From NCBI RefSeq assembly GCF_001613385.1, contig NZ_BDCG01000006.1, forward strand, positions 62,001 to 126,000: 64,000 nt of DNA, in the 5' to 3' direction. Positions 55,109 through 62,888 of this stretch are shown piece after piece; the first letter of the stretch is position 1, and each line of letters opens with the position of its first letter. A model generated the notes under the pieces. That model made no database searches. It saw only the letters and a list, made by a program, of their open reading frames with translations, and was not told where the DNA came from. Position numbers and translations under genes: made by a program. This DNA is from Nocardia flavorosea NBRC 108225. GTDB lineage: Bacteria > Actinomycetota > Actinomycetes > Mycobacteriales > Mycobacteriaceae.

Positions 55109-56623
55109 TCAGCGTGCCGCCCGGCGCCCCAGCGGCACCCGCAGCACCGCATCCGTCCCGACATCGGCACCGGGGTGTAATCCGATGGATCCTCCCAGTT
55201 CGGCGGTGACCAGCGTACGCACGATCTGTAGTCCCAGACTGTCCGACGATTCCAGGCTGAAATCGGCCGGCAGCCCGCGTCCGTCATCACTGATGATCAC
55301 GTCCAGCCAGCGGGCCGAACGTTCCGCGCGAATGGTCACCGTCCCGTTCTGGCCGCCATCGAAGGCATGTTCGATGGCGTTCTGCACGAGTTCGGTCAGC
55401 ACCATCACCAGCGGTGTGGCGCGTTCGGCCGAGAAAACTCCCAGCGAACCCGCCCGACGCACGGTGATCCGGGCGGTGTGTACGGTCGCGACATCGGCCA
55501 TGATCGGCAGCAACCGGTCCACGACCTCGTCCAGATCGACCTCCTCGTCCACCGACATGGACAGCATCTCGTGCACCGAGGCGATGGAGGTGACCCGTCG
55601 CACCGATTCGGTGAGCGCCACCCGGGCCTCCTCGTTCTCGGTACGCCGCGCCTGCAACCGCAGCAACGCCGCCACAGTCTGCAGGTTGTTCTTCACCCGA
55701 TGATGGATTTCCCGGATGGTGGCGTCCTTGCTGAGCAGCGCGCGGTCACGCCGTTTGACCTCGGTGACATCCCGCACCAGCACCGCGGCTCCGGCCAGCT
55801 CCCCGTGCGGACGCAGCACCAGTGTGCGCAACAGTACGGTCGCCCCGCGCGCCTCGACCTCCATCCGGCGGCCGGTGCGCCCGGCAAGCGCGGCCTGGAT
55901 ATCGCCCACCACCTCCTGCGCGTCGAAGGGGTCCGTGATCAGCGATCGGGTGGTGGTAGCCAGATCCTGCCCCGCCAGATCGGCCTGTAAACCCATGCGG
56001 TGGTACGCCGACAGGGCGTTCGGGCTGGCGTAGGTGACGATGCCATCGGTATCGAGGCGGATGAACCCGTCCCCGGCCCGCGGGCTGGAATGCGTGGCGG
56101 CACGGTCCTCGGTGGTCGGGAAGGTCCCGTCTGCCATCATCTGGCAGAGGTCATCGGCACACGCGACGTAGGCGATCTCCAGGCCGCTGCGCACCCGGGA
56201 ACGCTGCCGGTCGGTATCGCGGCTCAGTACCGCGATCACATCGTCCCCGCAACGCACCGGGATCGCCTCGCGGATCGCCCGCACCGGGTACGGGTGATAT
56301 ACCCCCGTCGCCTCCCCCTCGGTATCCGTACGCACGATCTCGCCACTGATCAGCGCATCGAAAACCTGCGAATGATCCGCCCGGCGGGCTACCGATCCGA
56401 CCAGGTCCGCCAGGTGGACGGTCGGCGCGGTGGTGGGCCGGCACTGCGCGACGCACACGATATCGGCACCATCCTGGACCGGCCCTGCCCCGACCCACAG
56501 CAGCAGATCGGCGAACGAGAGGTCGGCGAGCAACTGCCAGTCCCCGACGACACGCTGCAGATGATCCACCGCCACCCCGGGGAGATCGGTGTGTTCGGCC
56601 AGCAGATCACTCAGTGTCGACAT
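55109..56623 (-). CDS. pdtaS: PdtaS-type sensor histidine kinase
   Basis: 504 aa from an ATG at 56623, near the 501 aa of M. tuberculosis PdtaS (Rv3220c). An N-terminal GAF-like domain (1-150) is followed by a PAS domain (about 180-300; GFIRLDTDGIVTYASPNALS). The HisKA_2 phospho-acceptor His lies in IREIHHRVKNNLQTVAALLRL near residue 304. The HATPase part has VLTELVQNAIEHAF, DDGRGLPADF and GLQIVRTLV. It is soluble, with no membrane segment. PdtaS phosphorylates the ANTAR regulator PdtaR, whose gene is not in the window. The open frame continues upstream but without conserved sequence. Confidence 0.93.
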   Translation of the reverse strand: MSTLSDLLAEHTDLPGVAVDHLQRVVGDWQLLADLSFADLLLWVGAGPVQDGADIVCVAQCRPTTAPTVHLADLVGSVARRADHSQVFDALISGEIVRTDTEGEATGVYHPYPVRAIREAIPVRCGDDVIAVLSRDTDRQRSRVRSGLEIAYVACADDLCQMMADGTFPTTEDRAATHSSPRAGDGFIRLDTDGIVTYASPNALSAYHRMGLQADLAGQDLATTTRSLITDPFDAQEVVGDIQAALAGRTGRRMEVEARGATVLLRTLVLRPHGELAGAAVLVRDVTEVKRRDRALLSKDATIREIHHRVKNNLQTVAALLRLQARRTENEEARVALTESVRRVTSIASVHEMLSMSVDEEVDLDEVVDRLLPIMADVATVHTARITVRRAGSLGVFSAERATPLVMVLTELVQNAIEHAFDGGQNGTVTIRAERSARWLDVIISDDGRGLPADFSLESSDSLGLQIVRTLVTAELGGSIGLHPGADVGTDAVLRVPLGRRAAR

Positions 56624-57108
56624 GAGCCTATTCTGGCGTGCCCGCCGCGTACGGCGCTGCGGCCCCCGTCGATCCACTCCGGCACGGCCGCATGCCGCCG
56701 GGTCCAGCGGGGCGGAATAGTCGCGGACCATGAGGTCGTGCGGCGGACATCCGGGTCTACGCACCGTCGCCATCGGTGCCTTCGCCCGCGCGATGCACGA
56801 CGATCCAGCCGACAGCTCGTGCGGTGGGAGGGGGACCATCAATCGATCGGAAGAGCCGGTCGCCCCGGTGGTCCGGACGCGGCACCCGCTTGCTCCACTG
56901 CGCGCGCCGCGGTGGTCCGGAGCGCCCCGGACCACCGGGCGCAGCCGTTTCTCCGGGGTCGGCACCCCGGCAGTGACGAGGAACTGGACGGTCATGGTCG
57001 CGGCGGCGCAGCCGGACCGCGCCGCGCGAGCAACCGCGAGCCGCTCCCCCGTCTGCGGTGGCGCGGGTGAGCAGAAGCCGCGACAGCCCGGCACGCGAGC
57101 TCGAAGTC
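56624..57108. other. Gene-free stretch between the pdtaS start and the TetR stop
   Basis: Open frames cross this 485-bp stretch on both strands, but none shows conserved motifs, a ribosome site or a plausible start. The promoter of pdtaS should lie near its left end. No clear -10/-35 pair was recognised. Confidence 0.5.
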
Positions 57109-57786
57109 CTATGGCCGGCTGTTCGCGGCAGCGGGGGCCGATTCGGAGACGGGATGGGATCGTTCGGCCGCGTCGAAGGCCGGTTCCAGGGGAGCCAGGG
57201 CGGTGCGGAGAACGTCGGCAAGTGGTCCGGCCGGGGTGACCAGACCCGTCCCTGCCGACGGAACCGCGGGGGGTTGTAGCCATCGTTCAAGGCCGACGCG
57301 GAGGGCGGCAGCCACACTTGCCGCCAAGACACGAGCCGTCGGTCCACCGCTCGCACCGAGTCGAGCCGCGATCACCTCTGCGAGCGGGTGCTCGATCACG
57401 GAGGTGCCGGCGAGGAAGGTCTCCCGCAACCCCGGGTGAGTGGTGATCAGAAGCACGCCGTCGCGCGTGGGTTCCCCCGCGTCGGTGTATCGGTCGACGA
57501 TCGATTCGATGACGGCCTCGGCAAGGCGCACTCCGGCCGGTTGCGCCGCCACGGCTGCGGCCACCGAGGTCTCCCGCTCGGCGGTGACGGCGGCGACGAT
57601 CGCCTGTTCGCGACTGGAGAAGTAGTTGTTGTAGGTCCGCGGTGAAACGCCTGCCGCAGCGGCGATGTCCTCCACACGGACGTTGCCGGACCCGTGTTCG
57701 AGCGCCAGCCGTAGTGCCGCCCCGCGCAACGCCTCACGTGTGGCCTGTTTCTTCCGTTCGCGCAGCCCGTCATGCCCCGTTGTCAC
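57109..57786 (-). CDS. TetR-family transcriptional regulator
   Basis: 225 aa from a GTG at 57786. The HTH domain is RERKKQATREALRGAALRLA, RVEDIAAAAGVSPRTYNNYFSSREQAI. The ligand domain is GSSV-free and unremarkable. It is divergent from a TIM-barrel-like gene, and the 103-bp gap holds a perfect 20-bp palindrome and a partial second copy, so it very likely represses itself and that neighbour. Not part of the conserved order recalled from M. tuberculosis between Rv3220c and Rv3221c. Confidence 0.88.
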   Translation of the reverse strand: MTTGHDGLRERKKQATREALRGAALRLALEHGSGNVRVEDIAAAAGVSPRTYNNYFSSREQAIVAAVTAERETSVAAAVAAQPAGVRLAEAVIESIVDRYTDAGEPTRDGVLLITTHPGLRETFLAGTSVIEHPLAEVIAARLGASGGPTARVLAASVAAALRVGLERWLQPPAVPSAGTGLVTPAGPLADVLRTALAPLEPAFDAAERSHPVSESAPAAANSRP

Positions 57787-57804
57787 GTAAGCAGCGTGGC
57801 ATAA

Positions 57805-57840
57805 AACTTGCGTGCACGCCAACTTGCGTGCACGCAAGTT
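57805..57840. promoter_or_regulatory. Tandem TetR-type operators
   Basis: AACTTGCGTGCACGCAAGTT (57821-57840) is a perfect 20-bp palindrome. A partial second copy, AACTTGCGTGCACGCC, lies at 57805-57820 with a 16-bp offset. They sit 18 to 54 bp from the TetR GTG and about 50 bp before the neighbour's start. Confidence 0.85.
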
Positions 57841-57889
57841 TATCGCCTACGGTTCCTCCGGCGGCCGGAGCGACGAACGGAGCGTGCGA

Positions 57890-58915
57890 ATGCGCGGCAG
57901 AGGAATGACATACGACACCGGATTCATCCGGGGCGGCGGAATCTCGCGGCCGGACTTCGACCCGGCAGTGGTCTCGCGTGAACTCGCCATCATCCGCGAT
58001 GATCTGCACTGCAATGCCGTCCAGATCATCGGCGGCGACCCCGACCGCCTCGAAATCGCGGCCCGCTGCGCCGCCGGACTGGGGCTCGAGGTCTGGTTCT
58101 CGCCCTATCCACTGGAACTGCACCCCGGCGAGATACTGACGCTGCTCACCGACTGCGCACAGCGTGCCGAGCGGCTGCGCCGGGCAGGTGCCGAAGTGGT
58201 ATTCGTCGCCGGGGTGGAACTGAGCATCATGAACCGCGGTTTCGTCGCCGGCGACACTGTGCAGCAACGGCTGGACCTGCTGTTACGTGATCCCGGGCAG
58301 CGAGCCGAGCGGTTTGCCGAGGTGAGCGCCCGGCTCGACGATTTCTTCGGTAGCGCGCTACCGAAGATCCGCGAACACTTCCTCGGCAAGATCACGTACG
58401 CCTGTATACCGTTCGAACGCATCGATTGGTCCCCGTTCGACTTCGTCGCCATCGAACTCATCCGCTCCGCCGACGTCGCCGACCAGTTCCGGGCGGGTGT
58501 CCGCAGCCTCGTCGCGCAGGGAAAACCGGTGGCCGTCACCGGATTCGGCACAGCCACCTGGCATGGTGCCGGCGATGTGGCGCCGCGGAGTATGGAAATC
58601 GTCGAATACGACGAATACGGCGAACCCGTCCGCTTGACGGGCGACTACATCCGAGACGAGGCCGGCCAGGCGACCTACCTGCGTGAACTCTTGGATATCT
58701 TCGATTCCGAAGGTGTCGACAGCACCTTCGTATTCCTCTTCGCGCTGTACAACTATCCCCACCGCACGACCGGCGACGCGCGCGACGACCTCGACCTCGC
58801 CGGCCTCGGCATAGTCAAGGTCCTGCCGGACGGGTACGGCGAGACCTACCCGGATATGCCCTGGGAACCGAAAGAAGCCTTCGTCGCGGTCGCCGAGCAC
58901 TACCGCGACGCGTAA
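57890..58915 (+). CDS. Uncharacterised TIM-barrel (glycosidase-like) protein, sometimes labelled abortive-infection protein
   Basis: 341 aa from an ATG at 57890 with GGAG upstream. The pattern of alternating strands and helices suggests a TIM barrel: YDTGFIRGGGISRPDF, VQIIGGDPDRLEIAARCAAG, LEVWFSPYPLELHPGEIL, AEVVFVAGVELSIMNRG, PFDFVAIELIRS, KPVAVTGFGTATWHG, DSTFVFLFALYNYPH. Acidic residues at VELS and AIELIR could be catalytic. It has no signal peptide or membrane segment. The name abortive-infection protein attaches to some relatives, but I see nothing in the sequence that proves phage defence. It is likely induced through the adjacent TetR repressor. Confidence 0.62.
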   Translation: MRGRGMTYDTGFIRGGGISRPDFDPAVVSRELAIIRDDLHCNAVQIIGGDPDRLEIAARCAAGLGLEVWFSPYPLELHPGEILTLLTDCAQRAERLRRAGAEVVFVAGVELSIMNRGFVAGDTVQQRLDLLLRDPGQRAERFAEVSARLDDFFGSALPKIREHFLGKITYACIPFERIDWSPFDFVAIELIRSADVADQFRAGVRSLVAQGKPVAVTGFGTATWHGAGDVAPRSMEIVEYDEYGEPVRLTGDYIRDEAGQATYLRELLDIFDSEGVDSTFVFLFALYNYPHRTTGDARDDLDLAGLGIVKVLPDGYGETYPDMPWEPKEAFVAVAEHYRDA

Positions 58916-59022
58916 TCCCTGCACCAGGTGCCGTCGACAGGGGCTGTCCCGGACACACTGCGAACGCCGGCGGCGGCCCCGCATGCCGTTCCGTAGGCAC
59001 CGAGCGGCGGCGGCCGCAGAGA

Positions 59023-59238
59023 TCAGTCGATCACGGCGATGAGATCACCCGCCTGGAGGACCTGGCCGGGCTCGACGGCGACGGACGCAATCGAACCGCC
59101 GACCTCGGCGAGCACCGGAATCTCCATCTTCATGGATTCCAGCAGCACCAGCGTCTGGTCCGTGGCGACCCGGTCGCCTACCGTGACCTCGACGGTGAGC
59201 ACCGTGGACACCATTTCTGCCCGCACTTCTTCGGCCAT
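59023..59238 (-). CDS. Biotin/lipoyl carrier protein (TB7.3-like)
   Basis: 71 aa. The biotinylation motif is LLESMKMEIPV with the Lys after ESM, and the barrel strands VTVGDRVATDQTL and VAVEPGQVLQAGDLI frame it. The protein is a stand-alone biotin carrier, about the length of M. tuberculosis Rv3221c/TB7.3. It may carry CO2 for an acyl-CoA carboxylase-type complex. No carboxylase gene is in the window. It is divergent from the bL37 gene. Confidence 0.93.
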   Translation of the reverse strand: MAEEVRAEMVSTVLTVEVTVGDRVATDQTLVLLESMKMEIPVLAEVGGSIASVAVEPGQVLQAGDLIAVID

Positions 59239-59385
59239 GACACCTCGTTCGTCAGCTTCGTTCCGGTATCGGGGTCACGTACCCGATGTACCGCCGTCGG
59301 TACAGCCAATCACACGTGAAACAATGGCCGGGATCAGTATCTACTCCCCGCAGTCGCGGGAATTGTCCCCAGGAGGGAGCTACCC

Positions 59386-59460
59386 ATGGGTAAGCGTGGC
59401 CGCAAGAAGCGCAGCCGTAAGGGCAACGCCGCCAATCACGGCAAACGTCCCAACTCCTGA
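59386..59460 (+). CDS. Ribosomal protein bL37 (24 residues)
   Basis: A 24-codon frame starts at ATG 59386 with AGGAGG about 8 bases upstream. The product (MGKRGRKKRSRK, then NHGKRPNS at the end) is very basic and closely resembles the actinobacterial ribosomal protein bL37 known from mycobacterial ribosome structures (MAKRGRKKRDRK..., NHGKRPNA). It would sit on the 50S subunit. It stands alone on the plus strand between the biotin carrier and rshA and ends before a strong terminator. It is too short for most gene callers. Confidence 0.88.
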   Translation: MGKRGRKKRSRKGNAANHGKRPNS

Positions 59461-59485
59461 GCCGCCGGCACAGGTACGGAACGCA

Positions 59486-59520
59486 GAAAAACCCGCACTC
59501 CCGAGGAGTGCGGGTTTTCT
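59486..59520 (+). terminator. Terminator after bL37
   Basis: Inverted repeat AAAACCCGCACTCC / GGAGTGCGGGTTTT with a 3-base loop followed by TCT; a classic intrinsic terminator. Confidence 0.85.
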
Positions 59521-59649
59521 CGTCGTCGGCGGCGCCTCGGCCCGCCTCGGGGCCGGTATCGACCGGCGTACGAGCCGGTCACGGCCTTTTCCCGGCGGGC
59601 GTATCCGGCCCCGCGCCGGCTCCGCCGCGCGTACCCGGCCGGGCAACGG

Positions 59650-59940
59650 CTATTCGGCGGGAGTCTCCTCGGTGGTGATCGTCACCGAGCGGCTGCGGAT
59701 CTCCACCATCAAGCGTTCCCGCAGCGAATCCGGGGCCTTGTCACCACCGCATTTGCGACTGAGCAGGCTCTTGATCTTCTCTTCTATGCCGTAGGCCTCG
59801 ATGCACGGCGCACAGTGGTCCATATGGTGCTGCAGCCGTTCGCGGGTGCGGTCGTCGCACTCACCGTCGAGCATCAACCAGACATCGGCCAGTACCGCCG
59901 TGCAGTCGAGCTCCATATCGGGATCGTGCTCGGTGCTCAC
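59650..59940 (-). CDS. rshA: Zinc-dependent anti-sigma factor RshA (RsrA-like)
   Basis: 96 aa from a GTG that overlaps the sigH stop (GTGA), so it is made together with SigH. The ZAS motif is seen in [13 protein letters not shown] (His-x3-Cys-x2-Cys) with further Cys in MELDCTAVL and SRKCGG. In this family oxidation of the Cys pair releases the sigma factor. It binds SigH in reducing conditions and is the redox switch for the thiol-stress regulon. It matches the position and size of the Rv3221A gene in M. tuberculosis. Confidence 0.93.
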   Translation of the reverse strand: MSTEHDPDMELDCTAVLADVWLMLDGECDDRTRERLQHHMDHCAPCIEAYGIEEKIKSLLSRKCGGDKAPDSLRERLMVEIRSRSVTITTEETPAE

Positions 59941-60722
59941 TGCTTGACCTCCTGGCGCACCTCGGTGGACTCGGCGGCGCGGTTGAACCCGCGTTCGCGC
60001 GCAACATCGCCGAGTAGACCCTTCAGCTGTTTCCGGCCGCGGTGCAGCCGGGACATCACCGTACCGATAGGTGTGCCCATGATGTCGGCGATTTCCTTGT
60101 ACGGGAAACCTTCGACATCGGCGTAGTACACCGCCATCCGGAATTCCTCCGGTAGCTGGATGAGGGCGGCCTTGATGTCGTCGTCCGGGAGCGCGTCGAG
60201 GGCCTCGACCTCCGCCGAGCGCAGACCGGTCGAACTGTGCTCCGCGGTGGCCGCGAGCTGCCAATCGGTGATTTCGTCGGTCGGATACTGCGCGGGCTGG
60301 CGCTGTTTCTTCCGGTAGGAGTTGATGTAGGTGTTGGTGAGGATCCGGTACAGCCAGGCCCGCAGGTTGGTGCCTTCTTTGAAGGATTTGAAACCGGCAT
60401 AGGCCTTGACATAGGTCTCCTGGACCAAGTCCTCGGCATCGGCGGGGTTACGCGTCATCCGCAGCGCGGCGCCGTAGAGCTGGTCCAGCATGGGTAGCGC
60501 GTCCCGCTCGAACCGCCGGTCCAGTTCGGCGCCGGTTTCCGGCTGTTCGGCAGGCCGCTCGTCGGCGCCGGTTCCGGTCGCCACGTCGTCCTCGCTCGTC
60601 ACACGTGTCCCTTCGATAGGTTCACCAGCCAAATCTACCGGGAGTGTGAAGTCCGAGAAGAACCGCGTGCGCGCCGGGGCCGGATCCGCAGTCATCGGGC
60701 GTTGTTCGACAAGAACGGGCAC
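59937..60722 (-). CDS. sigH: Alternative sigma factor SigH (SigR-like), with a longer and a shorter start
   Basis: 261 aa from a GTG at 60722 with AAGGAG about 6 bases upstream. An in-frame GTG at 60602 ([12 protein letters not shown]) with AAGGGA upstream would give 221 aa, near the 216 aa of mycobacterial SigH. Region 2 ([20 protein letters not shown]..., [32 protein letters not shown]) and region 4 ([38 protein letters not shown]) are nearly identical to SigH/SigR. It directs thiol-oxidative stress genes and its own operon (promoter at 60798-60825). It is co-transcribed with rshA. Confidence 0.95.
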   Translation of the reverse strand: MPVLVEQRPMTADPAPARTRFFSDFTLPVDLAGEPIEGTRVTSEDDVATGTGADERPAEQPETGAELDRRFERDALPMLDQLYGAALRMTRNPADAEDLVQETYVKAYAGFKSFKEGTNLRAWLYRILTNTYINSYRKKQRQPAQYPTDEITDWQLAATAEHSSTGLRSAEVEALDALPDDDIKAALIQLPEEFRMAVYYADVEGFPYKEIADIMGTPIGTVMSRLHRGRKQLKGLLGDVARERGFNRAAESTEVRQEVKQ

Positions 60723-60797
60723 CGTCGCTCCTTCGCTCTAACGGGTTGGGCACCGGTGGCCGGGGTAGGCCCCCCGATGCGCTGTATCTGCCGCGTA

Positions 60798-60825
60798 CAA
60801 CCCGCACCGGTCGCGAAGTGTTCCC
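60798..60825 (-). promoter_or_regulatory. SigH/SigR-type promoter upstream of sigH
   Basis: On the minus strand GGGAAC (60825-60820) and GTTG (60801-60798) are separated by exactly 18 bp, which matches the SigR/SigH consensus GGGAAT/C-N18-GTT. This would make sigH autoregulated. The -35 lies between sigH and the start of the divergent YbaK gene. Confidence 0.75.
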
Positions 60826-60842
60826 GGGTTAAAGTGCTGGCC

Positions 60843-61334
60843 ATGGCAGCAGGCGCCACACCGGCGATCCGCGCGTTGCTCGCGGACGGGGCCGGACATA
60901 CCGTGCACAGTTACGACCACGATCCGCGCAACGATTCCTATGGCACCGAAGCAGTCGACGTGCTGCACGCGCGACTCGGGACAGCGGCCGGGCAGGTCTT
61001 CAAAACGCTGGTTCTGGAACTGTCCACCGGATCGCTCGCGGTGGCGGTGCTCCCGGTCCCGCAGACCTTGTCGTTGAAGGCGGCCGCCGCCGCGCTCGGG
61101 GCCGCGAAGGCGACGATGGCAGACCGGGCGAAGGCCGAACGCGCCACCGGGTACGTGCTCGGCGGGATTTCACCGCTGGGGCAGCGCCGGCGCCACCCGA
61201 CCGTGGTCGATACCTCGGCGCTGAACTGGGAGACCGTGTTCTGTAGCGCGGGTAAGCGCGGAGTGGAGATCGAAGTCGCGCCCGCGGATCTGATCCGGTT
61301 GGCCGGCGCGGCCACCGCACCGATCACTGCCTGA
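60843..61334 (+). CDS. YbaK/EbsC-type aminoacyl-tRNA deacylase
   Basis: 163 aa from an ATG at 60843. The family motifs are VFKTLVLELSTG with the active-site Lys, LPVPQTLSLKAAAAALGAAKATMA, then ATGYVLGGISPLGQRRRHP and the C-terminal RGVEIEVAPADLI. These proteins hydrolyse mischarged Cys-tRNA(Pro) or similar. It is divergent from sigH with the SigH promoter between them and corresponds to the YbaK fragments Rv3224A/B in M. tuberculosis. The gene looks intact here. Confidence 0.9.
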   Translation: MAAGATPAIRALLADGAGHTVHSYDHDPRNDSYGTEAVDVLHARLGTAAGQVFKTLVLELSTGSLAVAVLPVPQTLSLKAAAAALGAAKATMADRAKAERATGYVLGGISPLGQRRRHPTVVDTSALNWETVFCSAGKRGVEIEVAPADLIRLAGAATAPITA

Positions 61335-61642
61335 ACGCTCGAGACCGGGGCAGCGTGGCCGCGGCCGGTCGGCCGGGCAGGCCGGCACAGGCGCTCCTCC
61401 GGCCGCCGGGCCGGGCCGAAGTCGCCGCTGCTGTGATCCGCGACATGCCCGCTGGACTGTTTGCTGCTCCGTAGCAGGGCCCCCACCACCGGGTGCCGAT
61501 CCGCGAGATTCCCCCGATTCGCGCACAGTGCCGATCGACTGACAGGATCGGCAGCGCAGTGCGGTCGAGGCGGGTGGGTTCACCAGGTGGATCGCCGACC
61601 TGTCCTTCGAACGAAGATACGTGGCTGAAAGGAACACCGGGA
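61335..61642. other. Gene-free stretch with a short inverted repeat at 61529-61553
   Basis: No conserved coding is seen. TGCCGATC and GATCGGCA (8 bp) flank a 9-base spacer about 90 bp before the start of the GntA-like gene and could be an operator for it. Confidence 0.4.
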
Positions 61643-62335
61643 TTGACGACGGACGCGCGAGCTGAACTGGAGAAGTTCCTCCTGGGAGACCGGTTCGCCT
61701 GTCTGGCGGGCCGCTCCGCCTGGCGCCGAGGCGGTATCACTCACCGCCACTACGACGTGATGGGTGGCGAGGATTCGGCTCGGTTGATGGCACTCGATCT
61801 TGCCGAATACGTCGGCGACGCGGACTGGAACCCGCGGAAATTCACCAGCTTCATCGCCACCTTCGAGCAGCCTCGCGGGGTGGACGAGTTACGTTTCGAG
61901 GAGCTGCTGTGGGAGCACCTGCAGCTGCTGCACGAGGCGGAAGCGGACAGGTATGCGTGGGCGCCCGGATATTCGTCCGATCCGCAGTCCGGCGAGTTCG
62001 GATACAGCGTGGCGGGCCACGCGTTCTTCGTTATCGGGCTGCACGAGACGCATCGGCGGCTGGGTCGCCGGCCACCGTTTCCGATGCTGGCATTCAACTC
62101 CCACGAACAATTCGGGCTGATCAAAGCGGCCGGTATGTGGGACCGCCTGGCGGAGAAGATCCGAAAACAGGACATCACGCTGCAGGGCGATATCAACCCC
62201 AACCTGCTGGAGTACGAACAGCTCTCCGAAGCGCGCCGCTATTCCGGCCGCCCCAAACCCGCCGATTGGCAATGCCCGTTCGCTGCCCGCCCCACGACGG
62301 AGGATCGCGAACTGGCCGGGGTACCGGGGCACTGA
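61643..62335 (+). CDS. YqcI/YcgG-family (GntA-like) heme-dependent oxygenase-type protein
   Basis: 230 aa from a TTG at 61643 with AAAGGAA upstream; the start is uncertain. Visible motifs are RFACLAGRSAWRRGGITHRHYD, KFTSFIATFEQP, FEELLWEHLQLLH, GYSVAGHAFFVIGLHETHRR, FPMLAFNSHEQF and the final WQCPFAARP. This matches the YqcI/YcgG family, members of which act as haem-dependent N-hydroxylases (for example GntA on arginine derivatives in guanitoxin synthesis). His residues in ITHRHYD and LHETHRR could bind haem. There are no guanitoxin genes nearby, so the substrate is open. Confidence 0.78.
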   Translation: MTTDARAELEKFLLGDRFACLAGRSAWRRGGITHRHYDVMGGEDSARLMALDLAEYVGDADWNPRKFTSFIATFEQPRGVDELRFEELLWEHLQLLHEAEADRYAWAPGYSSDPQSGEFGYSVAGHAFFVIGLHETHRRLGRRPPFPMLAFNSHEQFGLIKAAGMWDRLAEKIRKQDITLQGDINPNLLEYEQLSEARRYSGRPKPADWQCPFAARPTTEDRELAGVPGH

Positions 62336-62531
62336 TCCGCCCGCCTCGGGAAGGCGCGGCGCCACGGCCTTGTCGCCGCCCGCTGCGCCGCGCGGACTCC
62401 CGACTGCGGGCGCGCACACTTCGGATCCGGGCAACTCGCCCGCGCACCGCGCGGGAATCCGCTGGTAGCGCACCCTTGTATGCGTTACTTGTGGGCGAGG
62501 AGTTGGACCGACCCCGAGGATGTGATGCGAT

Positions 62532-62837
62532 ATGTCCCCGCGCAAACCCCTGCGCACCGTGTTCGTCGCCGTCTCCGCGGCCGCGGCACTGACCGTTGCC
62601 CCTGCCCTGCTCACGACCTCGCTCGCGGCACCGGCCGCGTATGCGGCACCGGGCGAGTATCCGCTCGGCGGTGAGAAGGGTTCCACCGACGATGGTGCAT
62701 CGGAGAACGGGCCGGCCGAACGTGCGGAAAAGGCGGGCGGCGGAATTCTCTCCGAAACCATCGATCTGAGCGCCGACCTGCTCAAATGCGGTCTGAGTAT
62801 CGCGACACCGGCTGTCAGCTGCCCACTCGGTAGCTGA
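62532..62837 (+). CDS. Small secreted protein of unknown function
   Basis: 101 aa. A typical signal peptide is visible (RTVFVAVSAAAALTVAPALLTTSLAAPAAYA, cleavage likely after AYA). The mature part (about 65 residues) is rich in Gly, Ser and Glu and ends with two Cys (LKCGLSIATPAVSCPLGS) that could form a disulfide. No family was recognised; similar short Cys-containing secreted proteins are common in Nocardia and mycobacteria. It ends at a strong terminator shared with the convergent SRAP gene. Confidence 0.65.
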   Translation: MSPRKPLRTVFVAVSAAAALTVAPALLTTSLAAPAAYAAPGEYPLGGEKGSTDDGASENGPAERAEKAGGGILSETIDLSADLLKCGLSIATPAVSCPLGS

Positions 62838-62842
62838 CGGGG

Positions 62843-62884
62843 CGGGTGTTTCCGGGGCGGGGCGCCCCGCCCCGGAAACACCCG
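62843..62884. terminator. Bidirectional terminator (42-bp perfect palindrome)
   Basis: A perfect palindrome, each 21-base arm beginning CGGGTGTTTCCGGGG, lies between the convergent secreted-protein gene and the SRAP gene. It is followed by GGTTTTC on the plus strand, giving a T-run, so it can terminate both transcripts. Confidence 0.85.
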
Positions 62885-62888
62885 GTTT

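Noticed and set aside
55109..57283. Extending pdtaS upstream to 57283
   Set aside because: The extra 220 codons show no conserved sequence and the ATG at 56623 gives the usual PdtaS length.
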